A stretch of 64,000 bases of DNA from Leptidea sinapis (lineage: Eukaryota; Arthropoda; Insecta; Lepidoptera; Pieridae): NCBI RefSeq assembly GCF_905404315.1, contig NC_066282.1, positions 5,108,501-5,172,500 on the forward strand. Reading direction: 5' to 3'. This document shows, piece after piece, positions 24,361-35,692 of the stretch. Within the stretch, counting starts at the first letter, position 1. The number at the start of each line of letters is the position of its first letter. A program made the position numbers and the translations under genes. The notes beneath the pieces were generated by a model. It was not told the DNA's origin, ran no database searches, and worked only from the letters and a program-made list of their open reading frames with translations.

Positions 24361-24764
24361 GATATATGAGGTATATTTTTTTATTATATATGGTGATGAG
24401 ATGAGATAGACATTCATTTTATTCAAAGTGATACGACTGGGTCATTACAATGTATGATATTTAGTTATATGCATCTAATTTCATCAACTAGTCTCAACTA
24501 GGCTCTGTTTTCGCTCATTTAACTTTTCACTCACTTGTAGACTTGGATGCTATTCTTAAAGTGATAGGTTAGCATTCACATAATGCTAATACTTTGTAAC
24601 TTGATTTATCAGATATTCACACATATATACAGACATTTTTAACCTTTCCGTCCATATTGGGAACCATAGAATGTAAATTGGTTCCCATCAGGACAGGCTA
24701 TGCCTAGTGTAGGGACCAAAAACTATGTAATATTATGCGATAAAGTGTCTTTTTATAGTCAACT

Positions 24765-25145
24765 AGCGGACCCTAAAGACGTTGTCCTGTATACAAATTC
24801 AAATATTTTTATTCAACATAGGATTTAAAATCACTTATTGAACGTCAAAATCTACCACGTGCTAGATTTGATAAATTGGTCCAGTCGTTAGGTGGAGTTA
24901 ACTAACATACGTAGTAGAATTATAATTATGTCGACTGTATTGAGAATCTAAACCAATCTCAAATTCACTGGAACACTTAAAAAATCATCAAAATCGGTCC
25001 AGCCATTTAGGAGGTAGTTCAATTGTGAATCTAAGCTATCCTCGAATCTACTTGAACAAACACAGAAAAATTAATTCACATAGGTCCAGCCGTTTAGGAG
25101 GAGTTCACTGTCAACACACGTACTGAAGAATTATATATATAAAGA
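24765..25145. mobile_element. composite of CTAG-type repeat and LINE N tail
   Basis: CAACTAGCGGACCC...GTTGTCCTGTATAC resembles the CTAGCTGACCC repeats. Bases 24798-24860 are the reverse of the family N tail (TTCAAATATTTTTATTCAA, AAAATCACTTATTGAACGTC). The right part repeats GGTCCAGCC-TTTAGGAGG. Confidence 0.5.
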
Positions 25146-25311
25146 AAAATAATTAAAATTTCATATCATGGAATTACGAAATAAGCACCATAACAAATCT
25201 ATATCCATCGAATTTTTGGGTTGTTATTCAAAGCCAAAGACTTAGAGGGCTTTTTTGGTTCTCAAAGTCTACAAGTAAGTTAATTGTAAGTCTACAATGG
25301 TATTTCTGTCT

Positions 25312-25435
25312 TTTTTATGGAAGAGGTACTGGTCACCTGAAGTTAAATGATCACTGCAGCCGAGGAAGCACAGGAGCGTTGGCGACCTTTTAAAAAGCGT
25401 GTTGTTTCGTCGTGAAAACACCACACAATAAAGCT
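25312..25435 (-). mobile_element. family J LINE tail fragment
   Basis: It shows GAAGTTAAATGATCACTG and GCACAGGAGCGTTGGC, the diverged reverse of the family J tail. Confidence 0.55.
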
Positions 25436-25694
25436 TAAAAATTATAACGCGCTAAAAATACATTTATATCCTTATATCTTTAAGCGAGCAATTCTTCAAT
25501 ATATATAATCTGAATCTCGGAAACGGCTCCAACGATTTTAATGAAATTTAGTATACAGGTAGTATCGGGGACGAAAAATCGATCTAGCTAGGTTTCAATT
25601 TTAAAAAATGTAATTTGGTCCGTGTTTTAATAAGATACTGCTACAATAATATAATATAAAGATAAATTTCGCCACTATATACAAGACTATAATA

Positions 25695-25830
25695 CCTCAG
25701 TTGGGACATTGGGTGATCCGGAAAGCAGAAGACCCCGGTTCGAATCCAGATGTCCTATTAGTTATTTTTTGTTCAAGTTTTGTCTTCTGCTTATCTTCTA
25801 AAAATCCGAGCAAGGCTATGTCATCCTTAC
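25695..25830 (+). mobile_element. tRNA-derived SINE-like repeat (family T)
   Basis: An A-box-like CTCAGTTGGGA is followed about 40 bp later by the B-box-like GGTTCGAATCC. The body TTCAAGTTTTGTCTTCTGC and AAAATCCGAGCAAGG is shared with 18975. Confidence 0.6.
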
Positions 25831-26214
25831 TTATGACTTAAACAGCGTCTTAATATTTCAGCTAAATAACAATTTCTTATTTCAGTGGATAAATTATTTA
25901 TGTAACCCAATAATACTGAACGGTCTCTATTTGACCGTTGGTCGAGATTGCCAGAAACCCTTTTACCAGAAGGGCCCATCCCTAAGAGACCGCTTAGTAT
26001 CCGACGGAATGGAAAAATGAAAATTCTTGAACCGTATTGAAGGTCTTTGATGTTCTTTAAGGTTAAAGGTTGGATACTTTATATTATATTTACTTTATAA
26101 TATGTGATAAATTAATTAATTTATCATATTACTTAAGGAAAAACATAAGATGATAAGTTCCATGAACTAGAATGGAATTAGAATTGTTGTTTAAATATAT
26201 TAAAGTAATATTAA

Positions 26215-26345
26215 AAATATGGAAGAAAGATAATTTAACGTAAAAAAAGAATCATCGAAATCGGTTCACCCAGTCGAAAGTTCTGAGGTAACAAAAACAT
26301 ACCGATGAATTGAGAACCTCCTCATTCTTTGAAGTCGTTTAAAAA
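26215..26345. mobile_element. interspersed repeat fragment like 14640
   Basis: It contains ATCGAAATCGGTTCACCCAG and GAATTGAGAACCTCCTC. Confidence 0.5.
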
Positions 26346-26733
26346 ACCATAACTCAAGACTGAAATGAAAACATAAAAAAAAACTAATGAGAAAACAAAA
26401 GTTCAGATACAAGTTATTGTAATAATATTATTAAAGTATAATAATGTATTAACTACGAAACCTCAAAATGATAACAATAAAACTAAAGTCAAGACTAACC
26501 CCCTTATTAATAATAGTCTGCTAATTTAAAGCATTGTTAATTCGGACTCTGTCTTCTTCTATTGACCTAAGTCAGAATGAGAAAAAACAATCCTTAGCGG
26601 CTGTTTAAAGTTAGCGGACTATTTATGAATAAGTGGGTTCAGATAAACATAATTAAAAACTTAAGAAAACATCGTTAGATTAGATACAATATATTTTAGT
26701 ATGTTAATGAAATATATTTTTATGGTTATAAAC

Positions 26734-27492
26734 CTTAGATTAAGGATTAATCTCCGCTGCGCTAAAACTAGATTTTTTTTTAAGAAAATAAGGCACGAGA
26801 CGAGCAGGACGTACAGCTGATGGTAATGGATACGCCCTGCCCATTACAATGCAGTGCTGCTCAGGATTCTTGAAAAACCCCAAAAATTCTGAGTGGCACC
26901 ACAACAGCGCTCGTCATCTTGAGACATAAGATGTTAGGTCTCATTTACCCAGTAATTTCACTAGCTACGGCGCCCTTCACACCGAAACACAGTAATGCTA
27001 ACACATTACTGCTTCACGGCAGAAATAGGCGCCGTTGTGGTACCCACAATCTAGCCGGCATCCTGTGCAAAGGAGGTTCCCACTGGTAAATATTCCGCAC
27101 TACCTAAGAACAATAGCTTTTTTATTATGGCAACTATTAGACATATTTGTGCGTGGAATCTTGACTCTCAATGGCATCTTTCAAATTTTGTAACATACGC
27201 TTCGTGTTATTTTACATTGAAATTAATAAAATACAAAATACTTACTCATGATAATTATTATGTGATCCCAGTGTCTTTCTTATTTCTTATAGTATTACTT
27301 TCACAAAGTTTTACTACGCAACACGGCATTCTAGTTACAATTTTTGGAATAGCTTAACAGAACATGTGGCACGTCAACGTCACACATTGTTAGAGACTGG
27401 GTCGAGAACGCCCACTTGGGCGTAGTATTAGTTGTCGCACTTTGCGAATACACATGCTGTATCTAGTTGGAGCGCAGCGGAGAGGGAGACTT
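26734..27492. mobile_element. family D MITE (copy 2), interrupted by family A
   Basis: The outer parts match the element at 4280, including CTTAGATTAAGGATTAATCT at the left, GGAGCGCAGCGGAGA near the right end and a long shared interior with TTTTGTAACATACGCTTCGT. The right terminus is degraded. Confidence 0.75.
26773..27086 (-). mobile_element. family A SINE-like repeat, near complete
   Basis: A full-length reverse-oriented copy that sits inside the family D MITE and so was inserted later. Its A-rich tail is at the left. Confidence 0.85.
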
Positions 27493-28224
27493 AAAAGAAT
27501 AAAGCTCAAACATAATATTTGTCAAATTTCGTAAGAGCTTAATACTAATCTATGTGAAATATTTCACTTAAATTATGTTATGAAATCACAAAGCCGGTTT
27601 TATGTAATGGAAGAGAGTTGATTCATTTGACATTTGAAAACGTATTTATAATAAATTCAAAACCAAATAATATAACCTATTTGCAGTTACAATGAAAGCA
27701 TAGACTACAGAGAGATTTCTTATTAATAATATTACATAATATATTTTCTAATAATACAATTTAAAGAATCACTTTCCTGAATAGTTGTGATTTACGTATC
27801 TTTATACTTTCGTTTTCATATTTGAATCGTTAGTAATGACGTATCATTATTTGCTGAGTGACCAGATTGAGGAAAGAAGAAGCTATTATAACTAGAAAAT
27901 ATTATAAATTTAATTTATTTATGAAAGTGATAGACTCTGTATTGTAGCTTTCTAGAAACCCACTTCTATCAACTCATTTGCTTTAATTTTGACAGCTGAT
28001 TTTTAAACAATTTATTCTGATTAATTATATAAATAGCGTTATTAATTATTAAGTCATATGTAAATAATTTGAAATAAAAAAAGAAATTGTGTAAATAAAA
28101 ATTAAAAATATTCAAATTCAAATTCAAAAAAAACTTCCACTATAAAACTTTCTAAGACCATGTTATAAAATATACGATTTAGACCCGGTTGTTTAGTTAA
28201 TTCGTGTTTTGTAATAAGACGGAA

Positions 28225-28425
28225 TAAGTTATTTATTATGTTTTTAAAGTGATAACACTCACTTCTGGGATTAATTACACAAATAAAATTTAAAAACAAA
28301 ATTTATGAACGATGCGGTACTCGAACGCGCGTTCCGTGCGAGTGCTCTTTCCAACTGAGCCAACCGTACGAGTGACGTAACATTGATAAATTTTGTATGC
28401 TTTGTGCGACTCTCAGGTGTGGTTT
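28225..28425 (-). mobile_element. tRNA-like repeat (family U), decayed copy
   Basis: It has the left arm CTCACTTCTGGGATTAATTA followed by a tRNA-like core (about 28307-28371) that has lost about 11 bp of its anticodon/variable region. The A box TGGCTCAGTTGG survives on the minus strand. Confidence 0.6.
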
Positions 28426-28614
28426 TTATATTTCCAATCGTTAGCTCTCGTTGAAATCTATTGGTTGGCCGTAAATTAATAAAGTGATTTTTAAAGAAAT
28501 AAATACGGGATATTTTAGTAAATAGAAGTAAATTATTTCAGGGCACGACATCTGTTGCTAGGAAGCAATAATAATAGCTCACAGTAATAATAAATAAATT
28601 TGAAAGATCTTAGA

Positions 28615-28830
28615 GTTCAAAATTATTGACAGCTGTGGAAAGGTGGAAAAAAATTGCGTTTAGAGTTAACCTTTATTTTGAGCAATACACGCACACTAAC
28701 ACAAAGTGTCATACAGATTGCGAGTGTAAGACTTATCTTGCCACGCACACTAAAGTTTTAAACCTGGCCTGTTTTTATCGGTTGTCTTATAGCAAGAGAC
28801 TCTATCTAGAAGTATAAATTATCTAAGTAT
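28615..28830 (+). mobile_element. family B repeat
   Basis: It starts GACAGCTGTGGAAAGGT, carries TTTTGAGCAATACACGCACA and CACAAAGTGTCATACA, and ends AGAGACTCTATCTAGAAGTA. Copies are at 34745, 37050, 50997 and 55940. Confidence 0.65.
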
Positions 28831-28928
28831 TTCTAATTTGATTTGCAGAGATGGGTAAACCCAGAACAGAACATATGCGAAATTATCAATAAAAGATTGG
28901 GATAACATGTCAGGTGTTACACATCTTT

Positions 28929-29290
28929 TTTTTTATTTAAATAAGTGACGAGACAAGCAGGATGTTCAGCTGATGGTAATTGATACGCCTTGCCCATTAC
29001 AATGCAGTCCACTCAGGATTCTTAAAAAACCCAAATTCTGAGCGACACTACAATTGGGCTCGTCACCTTGAGACATAAGATGTTAAGTCACATTTGCCCA
29101 GTAAATTCATTAGATTTGGTCAGCTTTTTTCAAAAAGTTTGTGTGCTCTATTAGTTGTTGTAGTTTTGCCGGAAATCGAGATAAACCTTTTTTTACCCTA
29201 AAGCAAGTTAAGTCACATTTGCCCAGTAATTTCATTATTTATGGCGCCCTTCAGACCGAAACACAATAATGTTTACACATCATATGCGGC
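28929..29290 (-). mobile_element. family A repeat, split
   Basis: Two collinear parts (28929-29108 and 29212-29290) flank about 100 bp that matches a different repeat also seen at 35500 (ATCGAGATAAACC, TTTTACCCTAAA). Confidence 0.6.
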
Positions 29291-29599
29291 TCGTTTTATT
29301 AAATATTTCTAGATATTTCTATCGCAATTATTATTAAGAATTAGCCAGGTAGCTTTAAATAGTTTAACGTTATAGTAAACTTAAATAGCCAACCAGTGTT
29401 ACGAACAAGCTAACATCGAAATACAGTCCGTTAACTCAAAGGGTAAGCTATAATTTATAATGACCGGCGACGCACTCGGGCCCTCGTAAACCCGACGTAG
29501 ATGTTGGAAATTAAGACCTAATGCGTATCTGCTACCGGCGTTATTTCACGCGAGGCGTAAAGCAGCCATTTTTATGTATATTATATAGACAGTTTATAT

Positions 29600-30068
29600 T
29601 TATATACCTAGTATACAACGAAGAGCGGCTCGAATCACCGACGATCAAGTCATCTCCGATCGGCTTGATTCTCTAGCATTGCGTAGAGATGTGGGTTCTC
29701 TCTGCATCTTCTACCGCATTTACCATGGGGAGTGCTCAGAGGGGCTGTTCGGGTTGACTCCAGCGGCCGAATTCCACCACCGGACATTACGTGCAAAGTA
29801 CCATCCGCATCACGTAGACGTCTGGTATTCCACAACCGCGCGTTTTGTTCGTAATTTCTTGCCTCGCACAGCCACTTTGTGGAATCAACTACCGGCAGCG
29901 GTCTTCCCGAACAGATACGACTTAGGGACCTTCAAGAAAAAAGCTTACTCCCTTAAAGGCCGGCAACGCATTTCTTGACACACCTGTTGTTGCGGATGTC
30001 CATGGGCGGTTGCCTCACCTCTCCCCATCCCGTGAGCCTCTTGCCCGTTTCCCCTCTCTCATATTAAA
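29600..30068 (+). mobile_element. jockey/CR1-type LINE 3' end, best coding remnant
   Basis: From 29610 to 29977 one frame is open and reads IQRRAARITDDQ, LRRDVGSLCIFYRIYHGECS, LTPAAEFHHRT, RNFLPRTATLWNQLPAAVFP and YDLGTFKKKAY. This is the reverse-transcriptase C-terminus of family J in a distinct subfamily. It is 5'-truncated and ends in an A-rich tail. It has inserted into a mariner fossil whose next part resumes at 30070. Confidence 0.8.
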
Positions 30069-30069
30069 A

Positions 30070-30138
30070 TAAAATAGTCTTGCCAGTTCGTCTCTTATAG
30101 GCTGCAAGTCCTTAGTCATCTTTAAAAATACGCGACAT
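30070..30138 (-). mobile_element. mariner transposase fossil, middle piece
   Basis: The minus strand reads MSRIFKDD then a stop and GLAAYKRRTG, the part of a mariner transposase just after the DNA-binding helices. It continues the piece at 30529 across the MITE. Confidence 0.6.
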
Positions 30139-30146
30139 GGTTCTAG

Positions 30147-30520
30147 CACGGAAGAGTAAAAAAAGAAGGACTCCGCGCCGTAATATAAGCAAGTGAAGCA
30201 CCGTTATGCTAGTGTGTGTGCGGTTACGGGGGATATTAGTTACACAATGTTTTCTCCTTTAAATAATCATATATGGCCACAAATACTTAAATAGTATCGT
30301 TTTGCACTTTTTCACAAAGCACGATCGCATTTTTAAAATATTTTATTGAAACGCAAACTGATCTGTCACAGACGATGACAATTCTCATAATGGCCGCCTA
30401 TCGGCCTGTGGTAGTGTAAGTGTTTGCGTGGGGCTATGTATTCACACGTGAATCGGCTTGTTTTGGTGCTACACTGTCGTGTAAGGTAAAACGGAGTCCT
30501 TATTTTTTTACTAGTCCGTG
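30147..30520 (-). mobile_element. P-superfamily-like MITE with THAP remnant (copy 2)
   Basis: This 374-bp unit is in reverse orientation. Its flanks GGTTCTAG and GGTTCTAC are an 8-bp target duplication with one mismatch. It interrupts the mariner reading frame. The THAP-like start reads MRSCFVKKCK on the minus strand. Confidence 0.85.
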
Positions 30521-30528
30521 GGTTCTAC

Positions 30529-30811
30529 GTGCTAACTTCATCTCCCGAGATGAATTCTTTTGCTTTTGGACAGGATTTATTAGAATCCTTTCCGTGCTTT
30601 GACAACCTTTTTTTTCCGTACGAACACTACGTGAACCAGATCTTTTTCTGTCACAAGCAAAGGAGGTCTCATTGTAGCTATTAATAGCCCGGTACACAAA
30701 CATTTTACTAATACCAAGCGTATGGAAAGTTTTAAAAATAGCATTTGGCTCCATACATACTTTGTGTAATGCAATCACAGCGATTCGGTTCTCTTTATCA
30801 CCCCACTCCAT
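30529..30811 (-). mobile_element. mariner transposase fossil, N-terminal piece
   Basis: From the ATG at 30811 the minus strand reads MEWGDKENRIAVIALHKV, then KMFVYRAINSYNET and, after a frameshift, VRKKKVVKA. This is the helix-turn-helix region of a Tc1/mariner transposase. It is cut by the P-like MITE at 30520. Confidence 0.7.
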
Positions 30812-31014
30812 TTTAATATCGCAAAATATTGCACAATGTATTGGCGCCAAAATGAGAAAACTCAATGAAAAATCATATAAAAATGACAGATTCCAAATTC
30901 AAATGTAATATTCTGTTTATTTTTAATTATGACAGTATTTATGGCCAGGCTAAGTATAGTCATCTATAACTAGTCCTTCGGCTGTATGTATTTTTTATTT
31001 ATTTATGAAAGAGA

Positions 31015-31640
31015 AGGATAAATGAGCGTACAGGTCACTTGATGTTAAGTGATTCGCCCGCATTTTCCTGCAACACCAGAGGAATCACAGGAGCGTTGCC
31101 AGCGTTTTGGAAACAGTACGCGCTTTTTTTGAGGGTTCCCATGTAGTTATCATCACCCGAAAGACTGGACAAAGGCCTCCCCCAAAGATCTCCACAACGG
31201 TCGGTCCTGCGCTGCCCTCATCCAACGTATTCCGGCGATCTTGACTAGATCGTCGGTCCATCTTGTGGGGGGCCTACCAACTCTGCGTCTTACGGCACGT
31301 GGTTAACATTCGAGGACATTTCTGCCCCAACGGCCATCTGTCCGTCGAACTGTGTGCCCTGCCCACTGCCACTTCAGTTTCACAATTATTTGGGCTATGT
31401 CAGTGACTTTGGTTCTCTTACGGTCGTTGGTCCTCTAATGTCGTATCGTCACGTAAACACCGTACAAGGAAGCTCATTTCATAGTTTTGTTGTACCTGGA
31501 AGAAAGTTCCTTGAAAACCGCACTGTAGAGGAGCACAAGGCATCCAGAGAGTGGGGATGATATTATAATTTGTGGCGTGTAGTGCGAAGTTTCAATTCGG
31601 TGGCAGGAATCAGGTTAAACAACTCCTTGGAACACTCCTC
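31015..31640 (-). mobile_element. family J LINE 3' end split by an RTE element
   Basis: Bases 31015-31144 and 31438-31640 are the two halves of one reverse-oriented family J copy. ATGT occurs on both sides of the insertion. Confidence 0.75.
31145..31437 (-). mobile_element. RTE-type LINE 3' end inserted in family J
   Basis: On the minus strand this is the same RTE C-terminus and tail as 16695 (RWTDDLVK, RRIRWMRAAQDR). The GATAAC-like simple tail faces 31145. Confidence 0.75.
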
Positions 31641-31989
31641 CACTAGACCCAGAATGAATCAGTTGTAGCCTACTGCACTCCCAGTGATATGACAATACCC
31701 TTTAGAGCCAGATAAAAAACTTTTAAACATAATTTCACAGTCCATCAAGCTTCGTCATAACCGACACGTAGCCGGAAACAAGCGTCACATAAAACAGTAC
31801 AACGTTGAATATCGACTCCGCCACGCAGTTAACAAACTCCTTTGTGCACCCGTAACGACACATTGAGTCTTCTACACTGTTTAACTTGTTTACCGCCACG
31901 TACACTGTATGACAATGAAGGCTTCACGTTATCCTGACTACAGCAATGGATCTTTAGTTTGATAATAATATACCTATAAATTCTTCTAA

Positions 31990-32215
31990 TATAATTCGTT
32001 TTGTTTTTAATTTTATTGACACACTTTTAAGAAAATTATTTTGTCCCAAACTATGCTTTACTGTACTATGAGTGCAAAACAACCATATAAACATTTATTA
32101 ATATATGTACCTATCTATGACTCGGAAATCAACCTCCAGATTCATTTGATAAATGGTTGCACCTAATGGGATTCGAACCCGGGACCTTTAGCTCAGTAAA
32201 CCAGTGGGAAGGTGA
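31990..32215 (-). mobile_element. tRNA-derived SINE-like repeat (family S)
   Basis: It carries TTGTCCCAAACTATGC and, near the right end, GGGATTCGAACCCGGGACC, the reverse complement of a tRNA B box. Confidence 0.65.
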
Positions 32216-32599
32216 GTGGGTGCAGACAGGCAAAAGAAACTCTACATCTATGTAAGATGCATTCACTTCTAGCTTTCTCGCAAGCTTTTCAAACGCACAC
32301 GCCTATAGTTACGTAAAATAACTTTTATGATAATAGGCCCTTTTAACAAGCATCTATTTGATATAGGTGTCACCGGTAATACCCTGTGCAGGGCCTGCCT
32401 CCATGGCAGAAGAAATTGGGTGCACACATAATTCTGGAGTGTGACTACATACTGGGCCAAACACCTGGGATTAACGAGGAACTCAGCAAAAACTCCCATC
32501 AGGAGTTGGGATGGCAAGATAAGCCGTCCACCTCACCAGGATAAATAGGCGCGTTGTAGTCACCCATACCTTTACATACAGACACTAGGTGGGTACTAC

Positions 32600-32720
32600 A
32601 GTGTTCCTCTTTTTTCTGCCGGCAAGGAGTAATGTGCAAGCACTATCGGTTCAATTTGAAGATAGCTAATGAAATTACTGGGCTAATGAGACTTACCATC
32701 TCAAAGTGACGAGGGCAGTT
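32600..32720 (+). mobile_element. family A fragment
   Basis: A diverged 5' half (TCTGCCGGCAAGGAGTAATG, GAAATTACTGGGC), directly followed by an opposite-strand copy. Confidence 0.55.
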
Positions 32721-33032
32721 TTTTTTATGAAAATAAGGGACGAGATGAAAAGGACGTCCAGCTGTTGGTAATTGATACGCACTACTCATTTAAATACAGT
32801 GCCGATCAGGATTATTGAAAATCCCAAAAATTCTGAGCGGTACTACAAATGCGCTCGTCACCTTCAGACATAAGTTGTCAAGTCTCATTTGCCCAGTAAT
32901 TTCAATAGCTACAGCGCCCTTCAGACCGAAACACAGTAATGCTTACACATTACTGCTTCACTGCAGAAATAGGCGCCGTTGTGGTACCCATAATCTAGCC
33001 GGCATCCTGTGCACTGGAGCCTCCCACGGGTA
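32721..33032 (-). mobile_element. family A SINE-like repeat, near complete
   Basis: A reverse-oriented full copy from the T-run to GTGCACTGGAGCCTCCCACG. With 32600-32720 it forms a tail-to-tail pair. Confidence 0.8.
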
Positions 33033-33247
33033 AAATTCTTGGTCTTGGTGAACAAGCACTGCATTGTAATTAGTAGGGAAGACTTCAGGTCTTTCTCATC
33101 TGGTCATTTCTTACCATACAAAAAAAAAATCCATTCTTATTGTTGTCTACATAAATTTTTTCTCTCTTTTCATACTGGCCAGTTAAAATGTATTCAGTGT
33201 AACCTTTAAGCAATGTATTCAGTATTCAGCAATTAAAATGTATTCAG

Positions 33248-33297
33248 TGCAAACAGCAGTTTATTGGTAAAATAATATCAATAAACTGCTGTTTGCA
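33248..33297. repeat. perfect 19-bp hairpin
   Basis: TGCAAACAGCAGTTTATTG and its exact complement are separated by 12 bases. It lies about 280 bp past the donor of the homeobox exon. Confidence 0.85.
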
Positions 33298-33580
33298 GTT
33301 TAATTTGCTCAAATTATTATACTAAGTTTTTATTCTCCTCAGAGATAGTACAAAGGACTTTAATATATCGGGAGACGCAATTCACCTACAAGGCCATTAT
33401 GGCGCCCACGACTATGGTTCTTGGCTACTAGCTGCACTCTCTTGGGAACTGCTAAAATTTTCTCTATAACATAATACTGCTGTCCCCAATTCTTTAATTC
33501 TATCGAATATTTTTATGTTTAATATTTGTACTAAACTTTATAACGTACTAGCTCAAAAATACTAATTATAAGTAACTTAC

Positions 33581-33753
33581 CGCAACTCTACTCTCTTTGA
33601 GGTCCAGCCTCATTGCCAGCGCTTCTCTCATGAAGACATCTGGGTAATGCGACGCCATGAATGCTCTCTCTAACTCCTCCAGCTGCCATGAGTTGAAGTT
33701 GGTCCGTGACCGTCTTCTCTTACCGCTGTCTCCGTCATCATCGCCCACTCCTC
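33581..33753 (-). CDS. unc-4: unc-4 homeobox gene, internal exon with the first 46 residues of the homeodomain
   Basis: This exon encodes 57 complete codons after two leading bases. An acidic Gly/Asp linker (GVGDDDGDSG) runs into the homeodomain KRRRSRTNFNSWQLEELERA and continues through helix 2 (SHYPDVFMREALAMRLDL) to ESRVA. The paired-like sequence with LKESRVA is the signature of the UNC-4/Uncx family, nuclear DNA-binding repressors that specify motor and interneuron identity. On the minus strand the exon follows a clean acceptor (ctcttcttctag) and ends at a canonical donor (GTAAGT). It ends exactly between homeodomain residues 46 and 47, a common intron position in homeobox genes. It begins in phase 1, so the upstream exon must supply one base. 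No in-frame start is visible inside it, so it is internal. The insect paralogue OdsH is a possible alternative identity. Confidence 0.93.
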
Positions 33754-34744
33754 CTAGAAGAAGAGTGACACTTAGTTGCCATTGAAACGAATACATAAAG
33801 CAATAATCGAAGCTAAGGTTTGCCGCCCATTGAAATTCTTCATCATAGTTTATGCTATTGTTTGACATGTCTATACAGGTGACCTGGATTTTTTTTTCTA
33901 TGACAAAACTTTTGATTTTTATTTTATTATGTTTCCGCTTAATATATACAACTACAAATTTTCATCTGTCTACAATGAAGACCTATTTTTCGATTTTCGA
34001 CCTATCGCGATTTTTATATTATTCTATTTCATCCACAGATCCGCAATAGGGTTGTAAGATGGAAATCGAATAATTATTGTATTACGATACATTTGATAGG
34101 TCTGAGAATCGTTCGTCATCTATTTTTTAAACTCCAAAGTATTGATTTTTTTATTACCTTAATTGGCAATACAACGTTTGTTGGGTCAGCTAGCTAATTT
34201 ATATAAAACCTTGTCTCAGGAGAATTTAAATAATCTATCAGGAAGGAAGAATAGCCTATTGATTCATAATACAGAATGCCTTCACATTTTCTTGAATACC
34301 ACGCTCGTAACATATCGTTTAGTTAGTTAGGTACCTATAACAAAATCTATAAAACGAAAAGTGATTACTTCGTTGAGTGCTATAGAAAGATTCCCTTTGA
34401 TTAAGTCATAAATTTTGATGGCCTCGCCGACTATCTGCGTCTTTATCTAACTCGTTTCGAAAGCCTATATCAATTGAGATGGAAGATAACATTTCATTAT
34501 ATGTTTATTAATTGAAATATCTTATTACCACGGTGTCAATAAAGACTGGAATTGAAAATGGCGGCGCGTTGCCTCTCACTGAAGAGCTGCATGGAAAATT
34601 GAATATAGATTTATGCGGCGATTCCTTTAGGATTTCTAGAACGTTCTGGATCTAGTACGATAAGCCAGATCATTGATACTATACGGTTACTTATATAAAA
34701 GCGTCTTACATAGGTAATTTATATGTCTTTATAGAACTCCTTGC
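33754..34744. other. DNA upstream of the homeobox exon, no exon seen
   Basis: It includes a reverse CTAGCTGACCC repeat end at about 34160-34196 and a GC-richer stretch at 34555-34620 (ATGGCGGCGCGTTGCCTC). No unc-4 N-terminal exon could be recognised. Confidence 0.4.
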
Positions 34745-34920
34745 TGCTAGACAAACCGATGAAAACAGGCCAGGTTTATTACTTAAGTGTGCGTGACACG
34801 CTACCTATACTGCTATCTTAAACTTGCGATTTCAACGTCACTTTGTGTAGATGTGTGTGCATTACGACCTCAATTTTTTCGACATTTTTACAGCTGTCAC
34901 AGTCTATCTAGATGTAAAAA
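34745..34920 (-). mobile_element. family B repeat
   Basis: The reverse complement carries GACAGCTGTAAAAATGTCG and AACCTGGCCTGTTTTCATCG as in the 28615 copy. Confidence 0.6.
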
Positions 34921-35692
34921 TGATCTAGGACTTCTTGGAGTAGCATGTTAGGATATTATTGTACTAAGCGATGAAGCGTGGTTGTACCACAGAGTAAGCA
35001 ATCCCCTATGTCTTTACTGTAATTATAATTTAGGTGATGTTGCCTCCGCCCGTCTGTCAGTAAGACTTTTCTCAATGATATCTCTCTACATTGTACCGAA
35101 TAATTGCAATAATCTACAATCTACATGATGAATCAGGCACATTTCTAGATCATTCTCGAGATTCAGATATGTTGTGTATATTCTTTTAATATTTATTTTT
35201 ATTATAAATATATTTTGTATATTTTACATTTCCGTCCTTTAGGATCTGCAACAGGATTCTGAATTTTGAATTCAGTTTATTACTTTAGTGGAATTTAACT
35301 GGTTACTTTAGTTAGCTCAATTTTAATTCGTTAATCTGACATTACAGTCCTTAGATCAGGGTCGATAATTTTTAAACCGAAAAAAATTATAGTACGATGA
35401 TACTTATCGGAAAGGAAGAGAATATAACAAAATTGAAAGAAAAATAAATTACGGGCGATCTGAGGTCGGGAAGTTGAAAAGGGGGGGTGTTTTAGGGTAA
35501 AAAACGGTTTATCTCGATTTCCAACAAAACCACAAGTCCTATAGAAAAAAGTTAAATAGAAAAGTTGTAGGCACTAAAAAGATTTTTCAGCTTTTATCAT
35601 TTTCAAAGGCTTCAGCACTGTTCTACCCTTAGAATAGCTGCAGTTGATTCGGAGCTGACTCTACACATACGCCAAAGACATACTCATCTATA

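Larger units (their letters stand above)
8792..33580 (-). other. unc-4 large intron (24.8 kb) inside the homeobox
   Basis: This intron separates homeodomain residues 46 and 47, with donor GTAAGT at 33580 and acceptor tttgtcctccag ending at 8792. It lies in phase 0. It is filled with mobile-element remnants annotated separately. I found no convincing nested protein-coding gene in it. Stretches without a recognised repeat could hold enhancers of a neuronal transcription factor gene, but nothing in the sequence proves this. Confidence 0.88.

Noticed and set aside
29650..29978. Host gene on either strand
   Set aside because: The plus frame is the C-terminus of a non-LTR reverse transcriptase; the minus frame is its shadow.
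30500..30865. 121-codon minus-strand frame as an intact gene
   Set aside because: It is a mariner N-terminal fossil with a frameshift that runs into the end of a MITE.
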